From positions 1 to 64,000 of the forward strand of contig JANXRZ010000010.1 of the NCBI GenBank assembly GCA_025352885.1: DNA of 64,000 nt. Reading direction: 5' to 3'. Each line of letters opens with the position of its first letter. Position 1 is the stretch's first letter. Below are positions 34,449 through 44,045 of this stretch, one piece after another. The position numbers and the translations under genes were made by a program. The notes beneath the pieces were generated by a model. It worked only from the letters and a program-made list of their open reading frames with translations, had not been told where the DNA came from and searched no databases. This DNA comes from Pseudomonadota bacterium. GTDB lineage: Bacteria > Pseudomonadota > Gammaproteobacteria > Burkholderiales > SG8-39.

Positions 34449-35621
34449 ATGAGGGCGCTCTTCTGGCTACTCGCGGTCTTCGCATCCGCTGTGGCGCTCG
34501 CGATCATCGGGCGTGGAAACGACGGGTATGCCCTGTTCGTGTATCCGCCTTGGCGGGTCGAGCTGTCGCTCATTTTCTTTTTCGTGCTGTTCGCCGCTTC
34601 CTTCGGCGTGGTTTACCTGCTGGCCAGGCTCGTGCATCACACGCTCGAGTTGCCGGCGCACGTGAGGGCGTATCGGGAGCGGCAGCGGATCGAAAAAGCC
34701 CGCGACTCGCTCCTGGCGTCAGCGCAGGCCTACCTTGAAGGGCGGTTTGCCAGGGCCGAGACCGACGCCCGGCAGGCCTACGAGGGAGGGGAATCGCGCG
34801 CGCTCGCAGCGCTGATAGCAGCGCGCGCGGCGCACCAGCTGCGCGCCCTCGACAGGCGGGACACCTGGCTTGAGCGTGCCTCCGATTCAGGCGATCCGCT
34901 GCATGTCGCGCGCCTCGTCACGCGCGCGGAACTGCTGCTCGAGGACCGCGATTACATGGGCGCCCGGGCAGTGCTGCGTGACCTCCACGGCTCTGGCCCC
35001 AAGCACATTGCAACCCTTCGCCTCTTGCTGCGTGCCGAGTACGGTGCGCGCAACTGGGAAGAGGTCCTTCGCCTTACCGGGGTCCTCTCCAAACGCGATG
35101 CGATCTCCCCCGCGCTCCAGAACGAATACAAGACCCAGGCGCTGGCTGAGCTGCTCGGCGCGCTCGCCGACGACCCGGCGGGACTGGAAGCGCGCTGGCG
35201 AAGGCTGCCGTCGCGCGACCAGGCGGCGCCACGCATTGCGGCCGCCGCCGCCCGCCAAGCGGCGGGCGCCGGTCGATATGCCCTCGCGCGGGAAATCATC
35301 GAGAAAGCGCTCGCTCAGGAATGGAACCCGACGCTGCTCGATCTTTATGGGGTCACGGCAGGTGACGACGTCCGCCCCAGGATCGAAAAAGCGGAGCGCT
35401 GGTTGCTCGACCATGCGGGCGACTCCCGTCTCCTGCTCGCACTCGGACGGTTATGTGTGCAAGCGGAACTCTGGGGCAAGGCGCAGAACTACCTTGAAGC
35501 GAGCCTCTCGTTCGACGCAGGTCGCGAGACGCACCTGGCGCTTGCCCGGCTGTTCGAGCGCCTGGGAAAGGTCCCCGAAGCCACTCGGCACTTTCGCCAG
35601 GCCGCGGAAGCCGCCGCTTAG
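34449..35621 (+). CDS. hemY: HemY, TPR protein associated with haem synthesis
   Basis: An inner-membrane protein of 390 residues. Two N-terminal membrane helices (about 1-22 and 38-62) form the HemY_N domain, including NDGYALFVYPPWRVELSL. Tetratricopeptide-like repeats run to the C-terminus, where RETHLALARLFERLGKVPEATRHFRQA is a clear TPR unit. It is distinct from the Bacillus protoporphyrinogen oxidase of the same name. In proteobacteria it is proposed to organise haem or protein complexes. It ends four bases from the convergent hemF. Confidence 0.92.
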   Translation: MRALFWLLAVFASAVALAIIGRGNDGYALFVYPPWRVELSLIFFFVLFAASFGVVYLLARLVHHTLELPAHVRAYRERQRIEKARDSLLASAQAYLEGRFARAETDARQAYEGGESRALAALIAARAAHQLRALDRRDTWLERASDSGDPLHVARLVTRAELLLEDRDYMGARAVLRDLHGSGPKHIATLRLLLRAEYGARNWEEVLRLTGVLSKRDAISPALQNEYKTQALAELLGALADDPAGLEARWRRLPSRDQAAPRIAAAAARQAAGAGRYALAREIIEKALAQEWNPTLLDLYGVTAGDDVRPRIEKAERWLLDHAGDSRLLLALGRLCVQAELWGKAQNYLEASLSFDAGRETHLALARLFERLGKVPEATRHFRQAAEAAA

Positions 35622-35625
35622 GATC

Positions 35626-36522
35626 CTAGACCCAGTCCTTTGCGACCAGGAAATCGGTGTAGAGCCGGGCTTCCGGTGAGCCGGGCTCTGGGCGCCAGTC
35701 GTACTGCCAGCGAACGGTTGGCGGCATCGACATGAGGATCGACTCGGCACGCCCGCCGGACTGCAACCCGAACAGCGTGCCCCGATCCCATACCAGGTTG
35801 AATTCAACGTAGCGGCCCCTGCGATACGCCTGGAATTGCCGCTCGTGCTCGGAGTAGGCGAGATCTTTGCGCCGTTCAAGGATCGGCAGGTAGGCGCCAA
35901 GAAACGCGTCCCCGACGCTTTGCATGACGGCGAAAGAAAACCCGAAGTCGCGATCCGCAAAGTCGTCGAAGAAGATTCCGCCGACGCCCCGGGGCTCATT
36001 GCGGTGGCGGACGAAGAAATACGTGTCGCACCACTGCTTGAAACGGGCGTGATAGTGAGGATCGAAGCGCTCGAGCGCCGCTTTGCAGCCGGCGTGAAAG
36101 TGGCGTGCATCTTCCTCGAAGCCGTAATACGGCGTCAGGTCCATGCCGCCGCCAAACCACCACACGGGCTCCGCCCCTTCCTTAATCGCCAGGAAGCAGC
36201 GCACGTTCATGTGCACTGTAGGACAGTAAGGATTGCGAGGGTGGAGTACGAGGGAGACGCCCATTGCGTCGAAGCTGCGGCCGGCCAGTTCCGGACGGCT
36301 TGCCGACGCTGAGGGCGGAAGGCTGGCGCCCTGCACGCGCGAGAACCCTACGCCGGCGCGCTCGAATACGCCGCCTTCTTCGAGGATCCGCGTGATCCCG
36401 CCGCCGCCTTCAGGCCGCGACCAGGGATCGGTCCGGAAAACGCCGCCGTCGATCGTCTCGAGTGCCGAAACAATGCGCTGCTGCAAGCCAGTCAAATACG
36501 CGTGGACGGCTTCAGTGTCCAC
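35626..36522 (-). CDS. hemF: Aerobic coproporphyrinogen-III oxidase
   Basis: Uses oxygen to decarboxylate coproporphyrinogen III to protoporphyrinogen IX. At 298 residues it matches E. coli HemF (299). Hallmark segments are [53 protein letters not shown] and [29 protein letters not shown]. The start is GTG at 36522, six bases after the purD stop, so it is probably the last gene of the dusB-fis-purH-purD-hemF run. An oxygen-dependent enzyme supports an aerobic lifestyle. Confidence 0.97.
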   Translation of the reverse strand: MDTEAVHAYLTGLQQRIVSALETIDGGVFRTDPWSRPEGGGGITRILEEGGVFERAGVGFSRVQGASLPPSASASRPELAGRSFDAMGVSLVLHPRNPYCPTVHMNVRCFLAIKEGAEPVWWFGGGMDLTPYYGFEEDARHFHAGCKAALERFDPHYHARFKQWCDTYFFVRHRNEPRGVGGIFFDDFADRDFGFSFAVMQSVGDAFLGAYLPILERRKDLAYSEHERQFQAYRRGRYVEFNLVWDRGTLFGLQSGGRAESILMSMPPTVRWQYDWRPEPGSPEARLYTDFLVAKDWV

Positions 36523-36528
36523 CGTGCG

Positions 36529-37824
36529 TTATCTCGCCTTGACGCTGGCGCCGCTCATGTCACGCATCGCCCGGTGTCCGATGTCGTGTCGTAATTGCAT
36601 CCCGGGGAAGCGGATCGGTGCGGCCAGTTCGTAAGCGCGTTTGTGCGCCATCCTTACGCTGTCGCCCAATGCCGTCACGCACAACACGCGCCCGCCGTCG
36701 GTGAGGACCGTCTTTCCCTCCAGGCGCGTGGCCGCATGAAAAACGTGCGTGTCGTCCGTCCCTTTGTCGAGGCCTTCGATCAAGTCGCCTTTGCGGGGGC
36801 TTTCCGGGTATCCGCTCGCGGCGATTACAACGCCGAGGGCGCACCGCCGGTCCCACTGCGCTTCTATCGTATCGAGCGTGCCCGCCACTGCGTGCTCCAG
36901 CAATTCCAGCAGGTCGGATTTGAGCCGGAGGATGATCGGCTGAGTTTCCGGGTCGCCCATGCGGCAATTGAATTCGAGCGTCTTTGCGTTGCCTTGCTTG
37001 TCGATCATCAGCCCGGCATAAAGGAATCCGGTATAGGGCAGGCCGTCCTTCGCCATGCCCGCCACTGTGGGCAGGATGATCTCGCGCATGACGCGCGCGT
37101 GAACCTTTGGGGTGACGACCGGAGCCGGCGAATAGGCACCCATGCCGCCCGTGTTTGGCCCCTCGTCGCCGTCTTTCAGCCGCTTGTGGTCCTGACTCGT
37201 CGCCAGTGCAAGAACGTGCGCGCCGTCGCACATGACGATGAAGCTCGCCTCTTCGCCCTCGAGGCACTCCTCGATCACCACGCGCGCGCCGGCTTCCCCG
37301 AAATGCTTATCGCCCAACATCATGCGCACGGCTGCGGTTGCTTCTGCGACCGATTGGGCCACCACGACGCCCTTGCCGGCGGCCAGACCGTCTGCCTTGA
37401 CGACGATCGGCGCACCTTGCTCCTCTATATACTTTACGGCCGCATCGGGGTCGGTGAACGTTTCGTAGCGCGCTGTAGGAATGGCGTGCCGAACCATGAA
37501 CCGCTTGGCGAAGTCCTTGGAAGACTCCAGTTGCGCCGCTGCCTTTGCCGGTCCGAAGATCCTCAGGCCCCTTGCGCGAAAGTCGTCGACGATGCCCGCA
37601 GCCAGCGGCGCTTCCGGACCGACAACTGTCAGGTAGACGTTCTCCCGCGCGGCGAATTCCGCCAAGGACTTGATATTGGTAAGCGGCACGTTCTGGAGCC
37701 CAGGCTCGAGTGCAGTCCCGCCGTTTCCCGGGGCCACGAAGACCATCTGCACCCGCGGGCTCTGGGCGAGCTTCCAGGCTAGCGCATGCTCGCGTCCACC
37801 GGAACCGACCACGAGCAGTTTCAT
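36529..37824 (-). CDS. purD: Phosphoribosylamine-glycine ligase
   Basis: The ATP-grasp enzyme that makes glycinamide ribonucleotide, step two of purine synthesis. The 431 residues match the family. Diagnostic segments are [74 protein letters not shown] and [13 protein letters not shown]. It starts two bases after purH, so the two are coupled. Confidence 0.98.
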   Translation of the reverse strand: MKLLVVGSGGREHALAWKLAQSPRVQMVFVAPGNGGTALEPGLQNVPLTNIKSLAEFAARENVYLTVVGPEAPLAAGIVDDFRARGLRIFGPAKAAAQLESSKDFAKRFMVRHAIPTARYETFTDPDAAVKYIEEQGAPIVVKADGLAAGKGVVVAQSVAEATAAVRMMLGDKHFGEAGARVVIEECLEGEEASFIVMCDGAHVLALATSQDHKRLKDGDEGPNTGGMGAYSPAPVVTPKVHARVMREIILPTVAGMAKDGLPYTGFLYAGLMIDKQGNAKTLEFNCRMGDPETQPIILRLKSDLLELLEHAVAGTLDTIEAQWDRRCALGVVIAASGYPESPRKGDLIEGLDKGTDDTHVFHAATRLEGKTVLTDGGRVLCVTALGDSVRMAHKRAYELAAPIRFPGMQLRHDIGHRAMRDMSGASVKAR

Positions 37825-37825
37825 C

Positions 37826-39385
37826 TCAGTGCCTGAAGTGGCGTGTCGAGGTGAAGACCATTGCGATGCCGCGCTCGTCGGCCGCTCCGATCACTTCGTC
37901 GTCGCGCACACTGCCACCCGGCTCGATGACTGCGGTCGCTCCCGCATCGATCACCACATCGAGCCCGTCCCTGAAGGGAAAAAAAGCGTCCGACGCGACG
38001 CAGCTGCCCTGCAGGTCGAGGCCCGCGTTCTTCGCCTTGATCGACGCAATGCGTGCACTGTCCACGCGGCTCATCTGGCCTGCGCCGACGCCCAGCGTCA
38101 TTCCGCCCCGGCAGAAGACGATCGCATTGGACTTTACGTGCTTGCCGACTCGCCACGCAAAGAGAAGGTCGGCGAGTTGCGCAGGGCTCGGGGACTTTTT
38201 CGTGACGACCTTGAACTCCGCAGCCTGGACATTCCTCGCGTCGGAGCTCTGCATCAGGAGGCCTCCACCCACGCGCTTGAAATCGTAGGTGTTCGCGACG
38301 TGGGAGAGCGGCACTTCGAGCACCCGCAGGTTCGCCTTCGCGGCGAAGGCCTTCTTGGCATCGGCCTCGACGCGCGGGGCGATGATAACTTCGGCGAACT
38401 GCTTGCCGACCCCTTCGGCTGTCGGCTGGTCAATTGCGCGATTGAAGGCGATGATTCCGCCGAACGCGGAAGTGGGATCGGTGGAAAAGGCTTTGGAATA
38501 GGCGTCCAGAAGGCTAGTGCCGGTGGCCACGCCGCACGGGTTGGCATGCTTCACGATCACGCAGGCTGGTTCCGTGAAGCTTTTTACGCATTCCCACGCG
38601 GCGTCGGCGTCGGCGATGTTGTTATAGGAAAGCTCCTTGCCCTGGAGCTGCCTGAAACTGGCGAGACTGCCCTCCACCGGTCGCGGGTCGCGGTAAAAGG
38701 CCGCCGTCTGGTGTGGATTCTCACCATAGCGAAGGTCCTGGATCTTTGCGAACTGGAGGTTGAGCACCTCGGGGTACGGTTGCCGGACGTTGTCCGCATC
38801 GAGTGAAGTAAGGTAATTGGCGATTGCGCCGTCATAGGCCGCCGTATGCGCAAACACTTTTTTAGCGAGCGCGAACCGGGTCGCGCCGGAAACCTCGCCC
38901 GCTGAGCGAAGTTCCGCCAGGACGGCTGCGTAGTCGGAGGGATCGACAACGACGGCAACGCTCCCGTAATTCTTGGCGGCTGCACGCAGCATGGCCGGAC
39001 CGCCGATGTCGATGTTCTCGACTGCGTCTTCGAGGCGGCAATCCGGATCGGCGACGGTGGCCTGGAAGGGGTAGAGGTTGACGACGATCAGGTCGATCGG
39101 CTCTATGCCGGCCGCCCGGATGGCGGCCATGTGCTCCCGCGAATCGCGGCGAGCCAGGATGCCCCCGTGAACCTTTGGATGAAGCGTCTTCACCCGCCCA
39201 TCGAGCATCTCGGGAAAGCCGGTGTATTCGGAAACCTCTGTGGCGGCTACGCCGGCCTTCTCCAGCAGCTTGGCGGTGCCGCCCGTCGAGACGATCCTCA
39301 CGCCGAGGGCAGCCAACGCCTGTGCGAATTCGACGACTCCCGTCTTGTCGGAAACGCTGATGAGCGCTTGGCGGACCTTGGTCAT
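37826..39385 (-). CDS. purH: Bifunctional AICAR transformylase/IMP cyclohydrolase
   Basis: Catalyses the last two steps of IMP synthesis. The N-terminal cyclohydrolase domain opens with [18 protein letters not shown] and contains [23 protein letters not shown] and [17 protein letters not shown]. The C-terminal transformylase domain has the [12 protein letters not shown] motif and [21 protein letters not shown]. At 519 residues it is complete. It follows fis on the same strand by 46 bases and precedes purD. Confidence 0.98.
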   Translation of the reverse strand: MTKVRQALISVSDKTGVVEFAQALAALGVRIVSTGGTAKLLEKAGVAATEVSEYTGFPEMLDGRVKTLHPKVHGGILARRDSREHMAAIRAAGIEPIDLIVVNLYPFQATVADPDCRLEDAVENIDIGGPAMLRAAAKNYGSVAVVVDPSDYAAVLAELRSAGEVSGATRFALAKKVFAHTAAYDGAIANYLTSLDADNVRQPYPEVLNLQFAKIQDLRYGENPHQTAAFYRDPRPVEGSLASFRQLQGKELSYNNIADADAAWECVKSFTEPACVIVKHANPCGVATGTSLLDAYSKAFSTDPTSAFGGIIAFNRAIDQPTAEGVGKQFAEVIIAPRVEADAKKAFAAKANLRVLEVPLSHVANTYDFKRVGGGLLMQSSDARNVQAAEFKVVTKKSPSPAQLADLLFAWRVGKHVKSNAIVFCRGGMTLGVGAGQMSRVDSARIASIKAKNAGLDLQGSCVASDAFFPFRDGLDVVIDAGATAVIEPGGSVRDDEVIGAADERGIAMVFTSTRHFRH

Positions 39386-39431
39386 CGTCCCTGCTGCGGC
39401 GAGCGGCGCGAAACTGCTGCGCGGCTGCCTG

Positions 39432-39671
39432 TCAGCCTTTGATGCGAAGCAGCTGCATTTTCTTGCGCAGCGTGTTGCGATCGATCCCGAGCATGGTGGC
39501 AGCCTGTGTGAGATTGCCCTCCGCCTGGCCGAGCACCAGCTCGATCATCGGTTTCTCGACGTTCTTGAGCACCATGTCATAGATGGAGGTGGGCTTCTCG
39601 CCGTCCATGTCCTTGAAGTAGCGCTCGAGCGAACGCTTCACCGCGTCGTGCAGTTCGTTGTTGCGGCTCAT
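39432..39671 (-). CDS. fis: DNA-binding protein Fis
   Basis: A small nucleoid protein that bends DNA and activates stable-RNA promoters. The 79 residues lack part of the beta-hairpin arm of the 98-residue enteric protein, as usual in betaproteobacteria. The C-terminal helix-turn-helix [23 protein letters not shown] is intact, and [15 protein letters not shown] is the dimer helix. The start overlaps the dusB stop as ATGA, conserving the dusB-fis operon known from enterics. Confidence 0.97.
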   Translation of the reverse strand: MSRNNELHDAVKRSLERYFKDMDGEKPTSIYDMVLKNVEKPMIELVLGQAEGNLTQAATMLGIDRNTLRKKMQLLRIKG

Positions 39672-40705
39672 GCTGCGAGTTTCTCCCTGAATTCGCTTGA
39701 AGTGTCGCCAGCATCCGCATGGCGGACCCGCTCGCCCGATTCGGCGAGAAGCGCGAAATAAGCGGCCACCGCGGCAACTTGCGCGGGCGCGGTCTCGATC
39801 CTGTTCAGTTCCTGGCGCATTGCCTCGCCGCCCGGCAGTTCGCGCAGGTACCAGCCGATGTGCTTGCGCGCAACGCGAAGGCCTTGCTCCTCGCCGTAGA
39901 ACTCGTGCAGGGCGTGCAGGTGCTCGATGAGCACGGCGCGAATTTCCGCGACCAGCGGCGGCGCAAGCTTTCGTCCCGTGGCGAGGTAATACGCGATCTC
40001 ACGGAAGATCCATGGCCGTCCCTGCGCCGCCCGGCCGATCATCACGCCGTCGGCCCCGGTCCGGGAGAGCACCGAACGGGCGTCCTCAGGCGACCGGATG
40101 TCCCCGTTCGCGATGACCGGGATGCCGACCGCAGCCTTGACTTCGGCAATCGTGTCGTATTCGGCGTGCCCGGCAAATCCGCATGCTCGGGTCCGGCCAT
40201 GCACAGTCAGGAGGCGCACGCCCGCAGACTCGGCCAGTCTTGCAATGCGGACGGCGTTCCTCGACGATCGGTCGGGTCCCGTGCGGATCTTGAGCGTCAC
40301 GGGAATTTCAACGGCTCGGACGACCGCTTCGAGGATTGAAGCGACAAGCGTTTCGTTTGCCAGAAGCGCTGATCCCGCGGCTACGTTGCAAACTTTCTTT
40401 GCGGGACAGCCCATGTTGATGTCGATGATTTGCGCGCCGAGTGAGGCGTTATAGCGAGCGGCGTCGGCCATCGTTGCAGGATCCGCGCCTGCAATCTGCA
40501 CCGAAATCGGGTCGACTTCGCCGGCGTGATCCGTCCGGAGGCGCGATTTGCGCGTCGCGCGCAACTCCGGTTTGGACGACACCATTTCGGAGACCGCAAG
40601 CCCGGCACCAAAACGCTTGCACAGCTTGCGGAAGGGCCTGTCCGTCACACCAGCCATCGGAGCAACGAACAAAGCATTGCGCAATATGTGCGCGCCAAGC
40701 TGCAT
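39668..40705 (-). CDS. dusB: tRNA-dihydrouridine synthase B
   Basis: A flavoenzyme reducing uridine to dihydrouridine at D-loop positions of tRNA. The start at 40705 gives MQLGAHILRNALFVAPMAGVTDRPFRKLC, lining up with the E. coli DusB N-terminus; further upstream codons are not conserved in type. The catalytic cysteine is in INMGCPAKKV. VTLKIRTG, TVHGRTRACGFAGHAEY, GIPVIANGDI and DGVMIGRAAQGRPWIF are FMN/TIM-barrel signatures. It leads the dusB-fis-purH-purD-hemF run. Confidence 0.96.
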   Translation of the reverse strand: MQLGAHILRNALFVAPMAGVTDRPFRKLCKRFGAGLAVSEMVSSKPELRATRKSRLRTDHAGEVDPISVQIAGADPATMADAARYNASLGAQIIDINMGCPAKKVCNVAAGSALLANETLVASILEAVVRAVEIPVTLKIRTGPDRSSRNAVRIARLAESAGVRLLTVHGRTRACGFAGHAEYDTIAEVKAAVGIPVIANGDIRSPEDARSVLSRTGADGVMIGRAAQGRPWIFREIAYYLATGRKLAPPLVAEIRAVLIEHLHALHEFYGEEQGLRVARKHIGWYLRELPGGEAMRQELNRIETAPAQVAAVAAYFALLAESGERVRHADAGDTSSEFREKLAA

Positions 40706-40743
40706 CGGTTGGAGGTCTGGTTGTGACAATGCGAGGGAAGCGC

Positions 40744-40749
40744 ATTCTA
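40744..40749 (-). promoter_or_regulatory. Candidate -10 element for dusB-fis
   Basis: A TAGAAT hexamer on the minus strand is followed by a GC-rich stretch. An uninterrupted run of eight T lies about 16 bases upstream, where a -35/UP region would be. The dusB start is 39 bases downstream. No good -35 hexamer is present, so support is modest. Confidence 0.35.
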
Positions 40750-40820
40750 TACGCTCCGGCGCGAAAAAAAATCTTGCGGCGTACATTTGTATCGTCGCCG
40801 CAACATCGCAACGCACCAAA

Positions 40821-40848
40821 GAAGCGCCACCGGAAAAAGTGGCGCTTC
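40821..40848 (-). terminator. 10-bp hairpin downstream of ubiH
   Basis: Perfect 10-base arms GAAGCGCCAC and GTGGCGCTTC enclose an 8-base loop. On the minus strand the hairpin lies about 100 bases past the ubiH stop and is followed only by a short CTTT. This is a likely terminator for the amgK-murU-pepP-ubiH transcript, though with a weak U tract, and it separates that transcript from dusB. Confidence 0.6.
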
Positions 40849-40862
40849 GCTGAAATCAGTGC

Positions 40863-40898
40863 TTGACGTTACGCGTTGAGGTTATGCCTTGACGTTAC
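40863..40898. repeat. Direct repeat TTGACGTTAC, 26-base period
   Basis: TTGACGTTAC occurs at 40863-40872 and again at 40889-40898. A related GTTGAGGTTAT lies between them and a partial CTTGAC shortly after. It lies in the 241-base gap between ubiH and dusB. It could be a degenerate array of binding sites; nothing else marks it. Confidence 0.45.
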
Positions 40899-40946
40899 TC
40901 CCAACGGACGCTTGACATGTTCGACGGCAGTGCGCGGGGAAGCGTG

Positions 40947-42035
40947 TTACCAGGCGGATGGACCAAAGATCATGCGCCGCGCGAACTGCCTGCGAGCAGG
41001 CGGAAAAAGATCGAGCGCTGCCAGCGCTGCGCCGCGCAGTGCGGCCGCCAGCGGATCGGGTCGCACATACAGCGTGGCCATGAGATCGGTGGCGAGGATG
41101 GTGGCTTTTGCATCGACGCGCCGCATTTGCGCGAATTCACGGGCAAACGCAAGCGAGCCCAATGCGTCGCATGAAGCCGTGCGGACCAGGCCAGCAAGAT
41201 CCCACGCATCGCGCAATCCCAGGTTGAGTCCTTGGCCGGCGACCGGATGCAAGCTTTGGGCGGCGTTGCCCACGTGCACTTCGCCTGCAACGGCGCCGGG
41301 CGGACGATAGCGCAACACCAAAGGCGTTGCGCTTCGCGGCCCGAGTGCGCGGAAAGAGCCGGCGCGATGACCGAACGCATTCTGGACGGCCGCGAGGAAC
41401 TGACCATCGCCCAGGCCCATGAGCGCAGTCGCGGTTGCGGTCGTGCGGCTCCAGACCAGGCCGTAATGACCCTCGAGCGGGAGCAGCGCCATCGGGCCTT
41501 CTGCGGTAAACCGTTCCCACGCGGTGCCGTGTGACGGTCGATCGCTCTCTATTGACGCAACAAGCGCCGTGTGGCCGTACTCCTTGGAGATCGCCTGATC
41601 GCCTGGTGTCCCTTCTGCGTGCACTACGAGCCTGGCACGTAGCGGGCTGTCCGCCTCGTCGACAAGCAGGTCGTCACCGACGAGCACAGCCAACTGACGA
41701 GCAATCTCCTCATAGCGCACCACATAGCCAAGCGCGGGAAGCTCTACGTTTTTGTCCGTGATGCGGGTGCGCCCGAAGCTGCCGGCTTGCGAAACGTGGA
41801 TCGTCTCAATGGGCGTTGGGCTCAGGCCCTTCCAGGCTCCCAGGCGTTCCAGGATGAGCCGACTGGCGTACGACAGCGCAAGAGGCCGCAAGGCGGCGGG
41901 GCCAAGCGACTGGTCGGTTCGCGGCGTGCGACCGGACAGGCGTACGACGAGTCCAGAATCGCGCAGCGCGAGCGCGAGCGCGCACCCTACAGGCCCCGCG
42001 CCGCGGATCGCGACGTCCACCTCCCTTTCACGCAT
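40947..42035 (-). CDS. ubiH: 2-Octaprenyl-6-methoxyphenol hydroxylase-like FAD monooxygenase
   Basis: A flavin monooxygenase for a ring hydroxylation of ubiquinone synthesis. The FAD-binding start is VAIRGAGPVGCALALALRDSG. The second FAD motif reads VGNAAQSLHPVAGQGLNLGLRDA; the NAAQ form (instead of DAAH) matches UbiH specifically. The 362 residues are slightly short of the usual 390. The gene follows pepP with an 8-base overlap, as in the pepP-ubiH locus of E. coli. A weak terminator follows. Confidence 0.9.
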   Translation of the reverse strand: MREREVDVAIRGAGPVGCALALALRDSGLVVRLSGRTPRTDQSLGPAALRPLALSYASRLILERLGAWKGLSPTPIETIHVSQAGSFGRTRITDKNVELPALGYVVRYEEIARQLAVLVGDDLLVDEADSPLRARLVVHAEGTPGDQAISKEYGHTALVASIESDRPSHGTAWERFTAEGPMALLPLEGHYGLVWSRTTATATALMGLGDGQFLAAVQNAFGHRAGSFRALGPRSATPLVLRYRPPGAVAGEVHVGNAAQSLHPVAGQGLNLGLRDAWDLAGLVRTASCDALGSLAFAREFAQMRRVDAKATILATDLMATLYVRPDPLAAALRGAALAALDLFPPARRQFARRMIFGPSAW

Positions 42036-43344
42036 TGCGCATCAGCGCTTCGATTTCGCCGATCGACTTGGGCGTCTCGTGCGTGAGGATCTCGCAGTCG
42101 CCCTCCGTAACAAGGACATCGTCCTCGATGCGCACACCGATGTTCCAATAGGACTCCGGCACTCCATCGCCGGGGCGAACGTACAAGCCCGGTTCCACCG
42201 TGAGCGTCATGCCCGGCAGCAGCGGGCGCCACTCCGCGTTTTTCTTGTAGTCGCCCGCGTCATGCACGTCGAGCCCGAGCCAATGGCCCGTGCGGTGCAT
42301 GTAGAAGCGCCGGTAGGTCTCCTTCTCGAGGGCTTCCTGGAGCGTGCCGGTTAACAGGCCGAGGTCGATCATGCCCTGCGCAAGTACCTTTACCGCGGCA
42401 TCGTGCGGCTCGTTCCAGCCCTTGCCCGCTCGCGTTTCAGCGATGGCGGCTGACTGGGCTGCCAGGACCAGTTCGTAAACATCTCGCTGCGGCCCGGAAA
42501 ATTTCCCATTCACAGGAAAGGTGCGCGTGATATCCGACGCGTAGCCGTCGAGCTCGCATCCGGCATCGATCAGCAGGAGGTCGCCGTCGGCCATGCGCGC
42601 GTCGTTACCCACATAGTGGAGCACGCACGCGTTCGCTCCGGAAGCAACGATGGGGGAATAGGCAGGAAACTGCGCGCCGCCACTGCGGAAAGCGTAGAGC
42701 AGTTCGGCCTCGATCTCGTATTCGTACCGACCGGGGCGCGAAGCGCGCATAGCGCGACGATGCCCCGTCGCCGAAATCGACGCGGCCCGGCGCATCGTGG
42801 CAAGCTCGGCGGCGTCCTTCATCAGGCGCATCTCATCAAGCTGCACCCGCACGTCGACAATGTTCGCGGGAGCGGCAACCCCAAGCCGGACCTTCTCGCG
42901 GACCGCATTCAGCCATCCGATGACGCGTTGGTCCCACGCCGGGTCGGACCCCGGCGCGTAATGCACGCTCGGCTGGTTGCAGAGCAAGTCCGGCATGCGT
43001 GCGTCGAGCGTGCCGATCGGATACGCCTCGTCGAAGCCGAATTCTTCACGCGCCGCGTCGGGCCCATGGCGAAAGCCGTCCCAGATTTCCCGCTCTTCAT
43101 TTTTTTCGCGACAGAACAGGATGGAGCGCGATTTCTCGCCCGCAATCAGTACGAGCACCGATTCGGGCTCCGTGAATCCGGTCAGGTAATGGAAATAGCT
43201 GTCGAAGCGATACGGATAGTGTGCGTCGCGATTGCGGATGCGCTCCGGTGCGGTTGGCACGACGGCAACGCCGGATTGCATCGCAGCGGCGAGGGTGCGC
43301 CGGCGAAGCGCGAAAGGTTTTGAAGGGGTCATTGAATCGTTCAT
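42028..43344 (-). CDS. pepP: Xaa-Pro aminopeptidase (aminopeptidase P)
   Basis: A dimetal peptidase removing N-terminal residues that precede proline. The 438 residues match E. coli PepP (441). Metal ligands are visible in LLIDAGCELDGYASDITRTFPV (two Asp), HRTGHWLGLDVHD (His), TVEPGLYV (Glu) and VRIEDDVLVT (Glu). The N-terminal creatinase-like domain includes RNRDAHYPYRFDSYFHYLTGF. The start overlaps the murU stop by ATGA. Confidence 0.97.
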   Translation of the reverse strand: MNDSMTPSKPFALRRRTLAAAMQSGVAVVPTAPERIRNRDAHYPYRFDSYFHYLTGFTEPESVLVLIAGEKSRSILFCREKNEEREIWDGFRHGPDAAREEFGFDEAYPIGTLDARMPDLLCNQPSVHYAPGSDPAWDQRVIGWLNAVREKVRLGVAAPANIVDVRVQLDEMRLMKDAAELATMRRAASISATGHRRAMRASRPGRYEYEIEAELLYAFRSGGAQFPAYSPIVASGANACVLHYVGNDARMADGDLLLIDAGCELDGYASDITRTFPVNGKFSGPQRDVYELVLAAQSAAIAETRAGKGWNEPHDAAVKVLAQGMIDLGLLTGTLQEALEKETYRRFYMHRTGHWLGLDVHDAGDYKKNAEWRPLLPGMTLTVEPGLYVRPGDGVPESYWNIGVRIEDDVLVTEGDCEILTHETPKSIGEIEALMRNA

Positions 43345-44045
43345 GGGGCCTTCGAATAGATTGGGTCAGGGCCGATTCCGCGGCCGAGGTGATCGTTCAG
43401 GTCGGCAAGGCGCTCTGCCGTTCCGACATCGCTCCAGAGCCCTTCATATAACTCGCCAGTGAGCCGGGCACTCCGGGTCGCTGTCTTGAGCAAAGGGGCA
43501 AGCGGTGCTTTAGTGCCGGGCGCGATGCCCTCTACCATCCGGGGACTGAGCAAGCCAATCCCTGAATAAGTGTAGCGCGGTGCGGCGAGCGTGCCGACCC
43601 GGCCTTCCGAGAGCGAGAAATCGCCTTGCGGCCTGAAAAGTGGATTGGGGACCATCACAATGTGGCCCAGGCGACTGGCGAGATCGAGCGCCGCAAGGGT
43701 GCCGAAAGGGTAGTCGCAATAGACGTCGGCGTTGACGAGGAGGAACGGTGAATCGCCGAGCAGGTCCAGGGCGGTCGCGATTCCGCCGGCGGTTTCGAGC
43801 GGGGCGGCCTCGCGGGACCAGGCAATCGCGACATTCCACTTCGAACCGTCGCCGAGCGCGCTCACGATCTTGTCGCCAAGGTGCGAAACATTAATGACCA
43901 ACTGGCGCACCCCGGCTTCGGCGAGCCGTTGTACGTGCCGGACGATCAGCGGTTGGCCGCCCACTTCGATCAGCGGCTTTGGCAAGGTATCGGTCATTGG
44001 CCGGAGACGCTCGCCGCGGCCCGCGGCCAGGATCATTGCCTTCAT
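43341..44045 (-). CDS. murU: N-acetylmuramate-1-phosphate uridylyltransferase
   Basis: A nucleotidyltransferase that makes UDP-MurNAc from MurNAc-1-phosphate, bypassing de novo synthesis. The pyrophosphorylase motif is AMILAAGRGERLRPMTDTLPKPLIEVGG. LVNADVYCDYPF carries the metal-binding Asp, and YSGIGLLSPRM and LWSDVGTAERL complete the fold. The 234 residues match MurU. It sits one base overlapped with amgK, the kinase that supplies its substrate, in the order known from Pseudomonas, and divergent from lptD. Confidence 0.93.
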   Translation of the reverse strand: MKAMILAAGRGERLRPMTDTLPKPLIEVGGQPLIVRHVQRLAEAGVRQLVINVSHLGDKIVSALGDGSKWNVAIAWSREAAPLETAGGIATALDLLGDSPFLLVNADVYCDYPFGTLAALDLASRLGHIVMVPNPLFRPQGDFSLSEGRVGTLAAPRYTYSGIGLLSPRMVEGIAPGTKAPLAPLLKTATRSARLTGELYEGLWSDVGTAERLADLNDHLGRGIGPDPIYSKAP

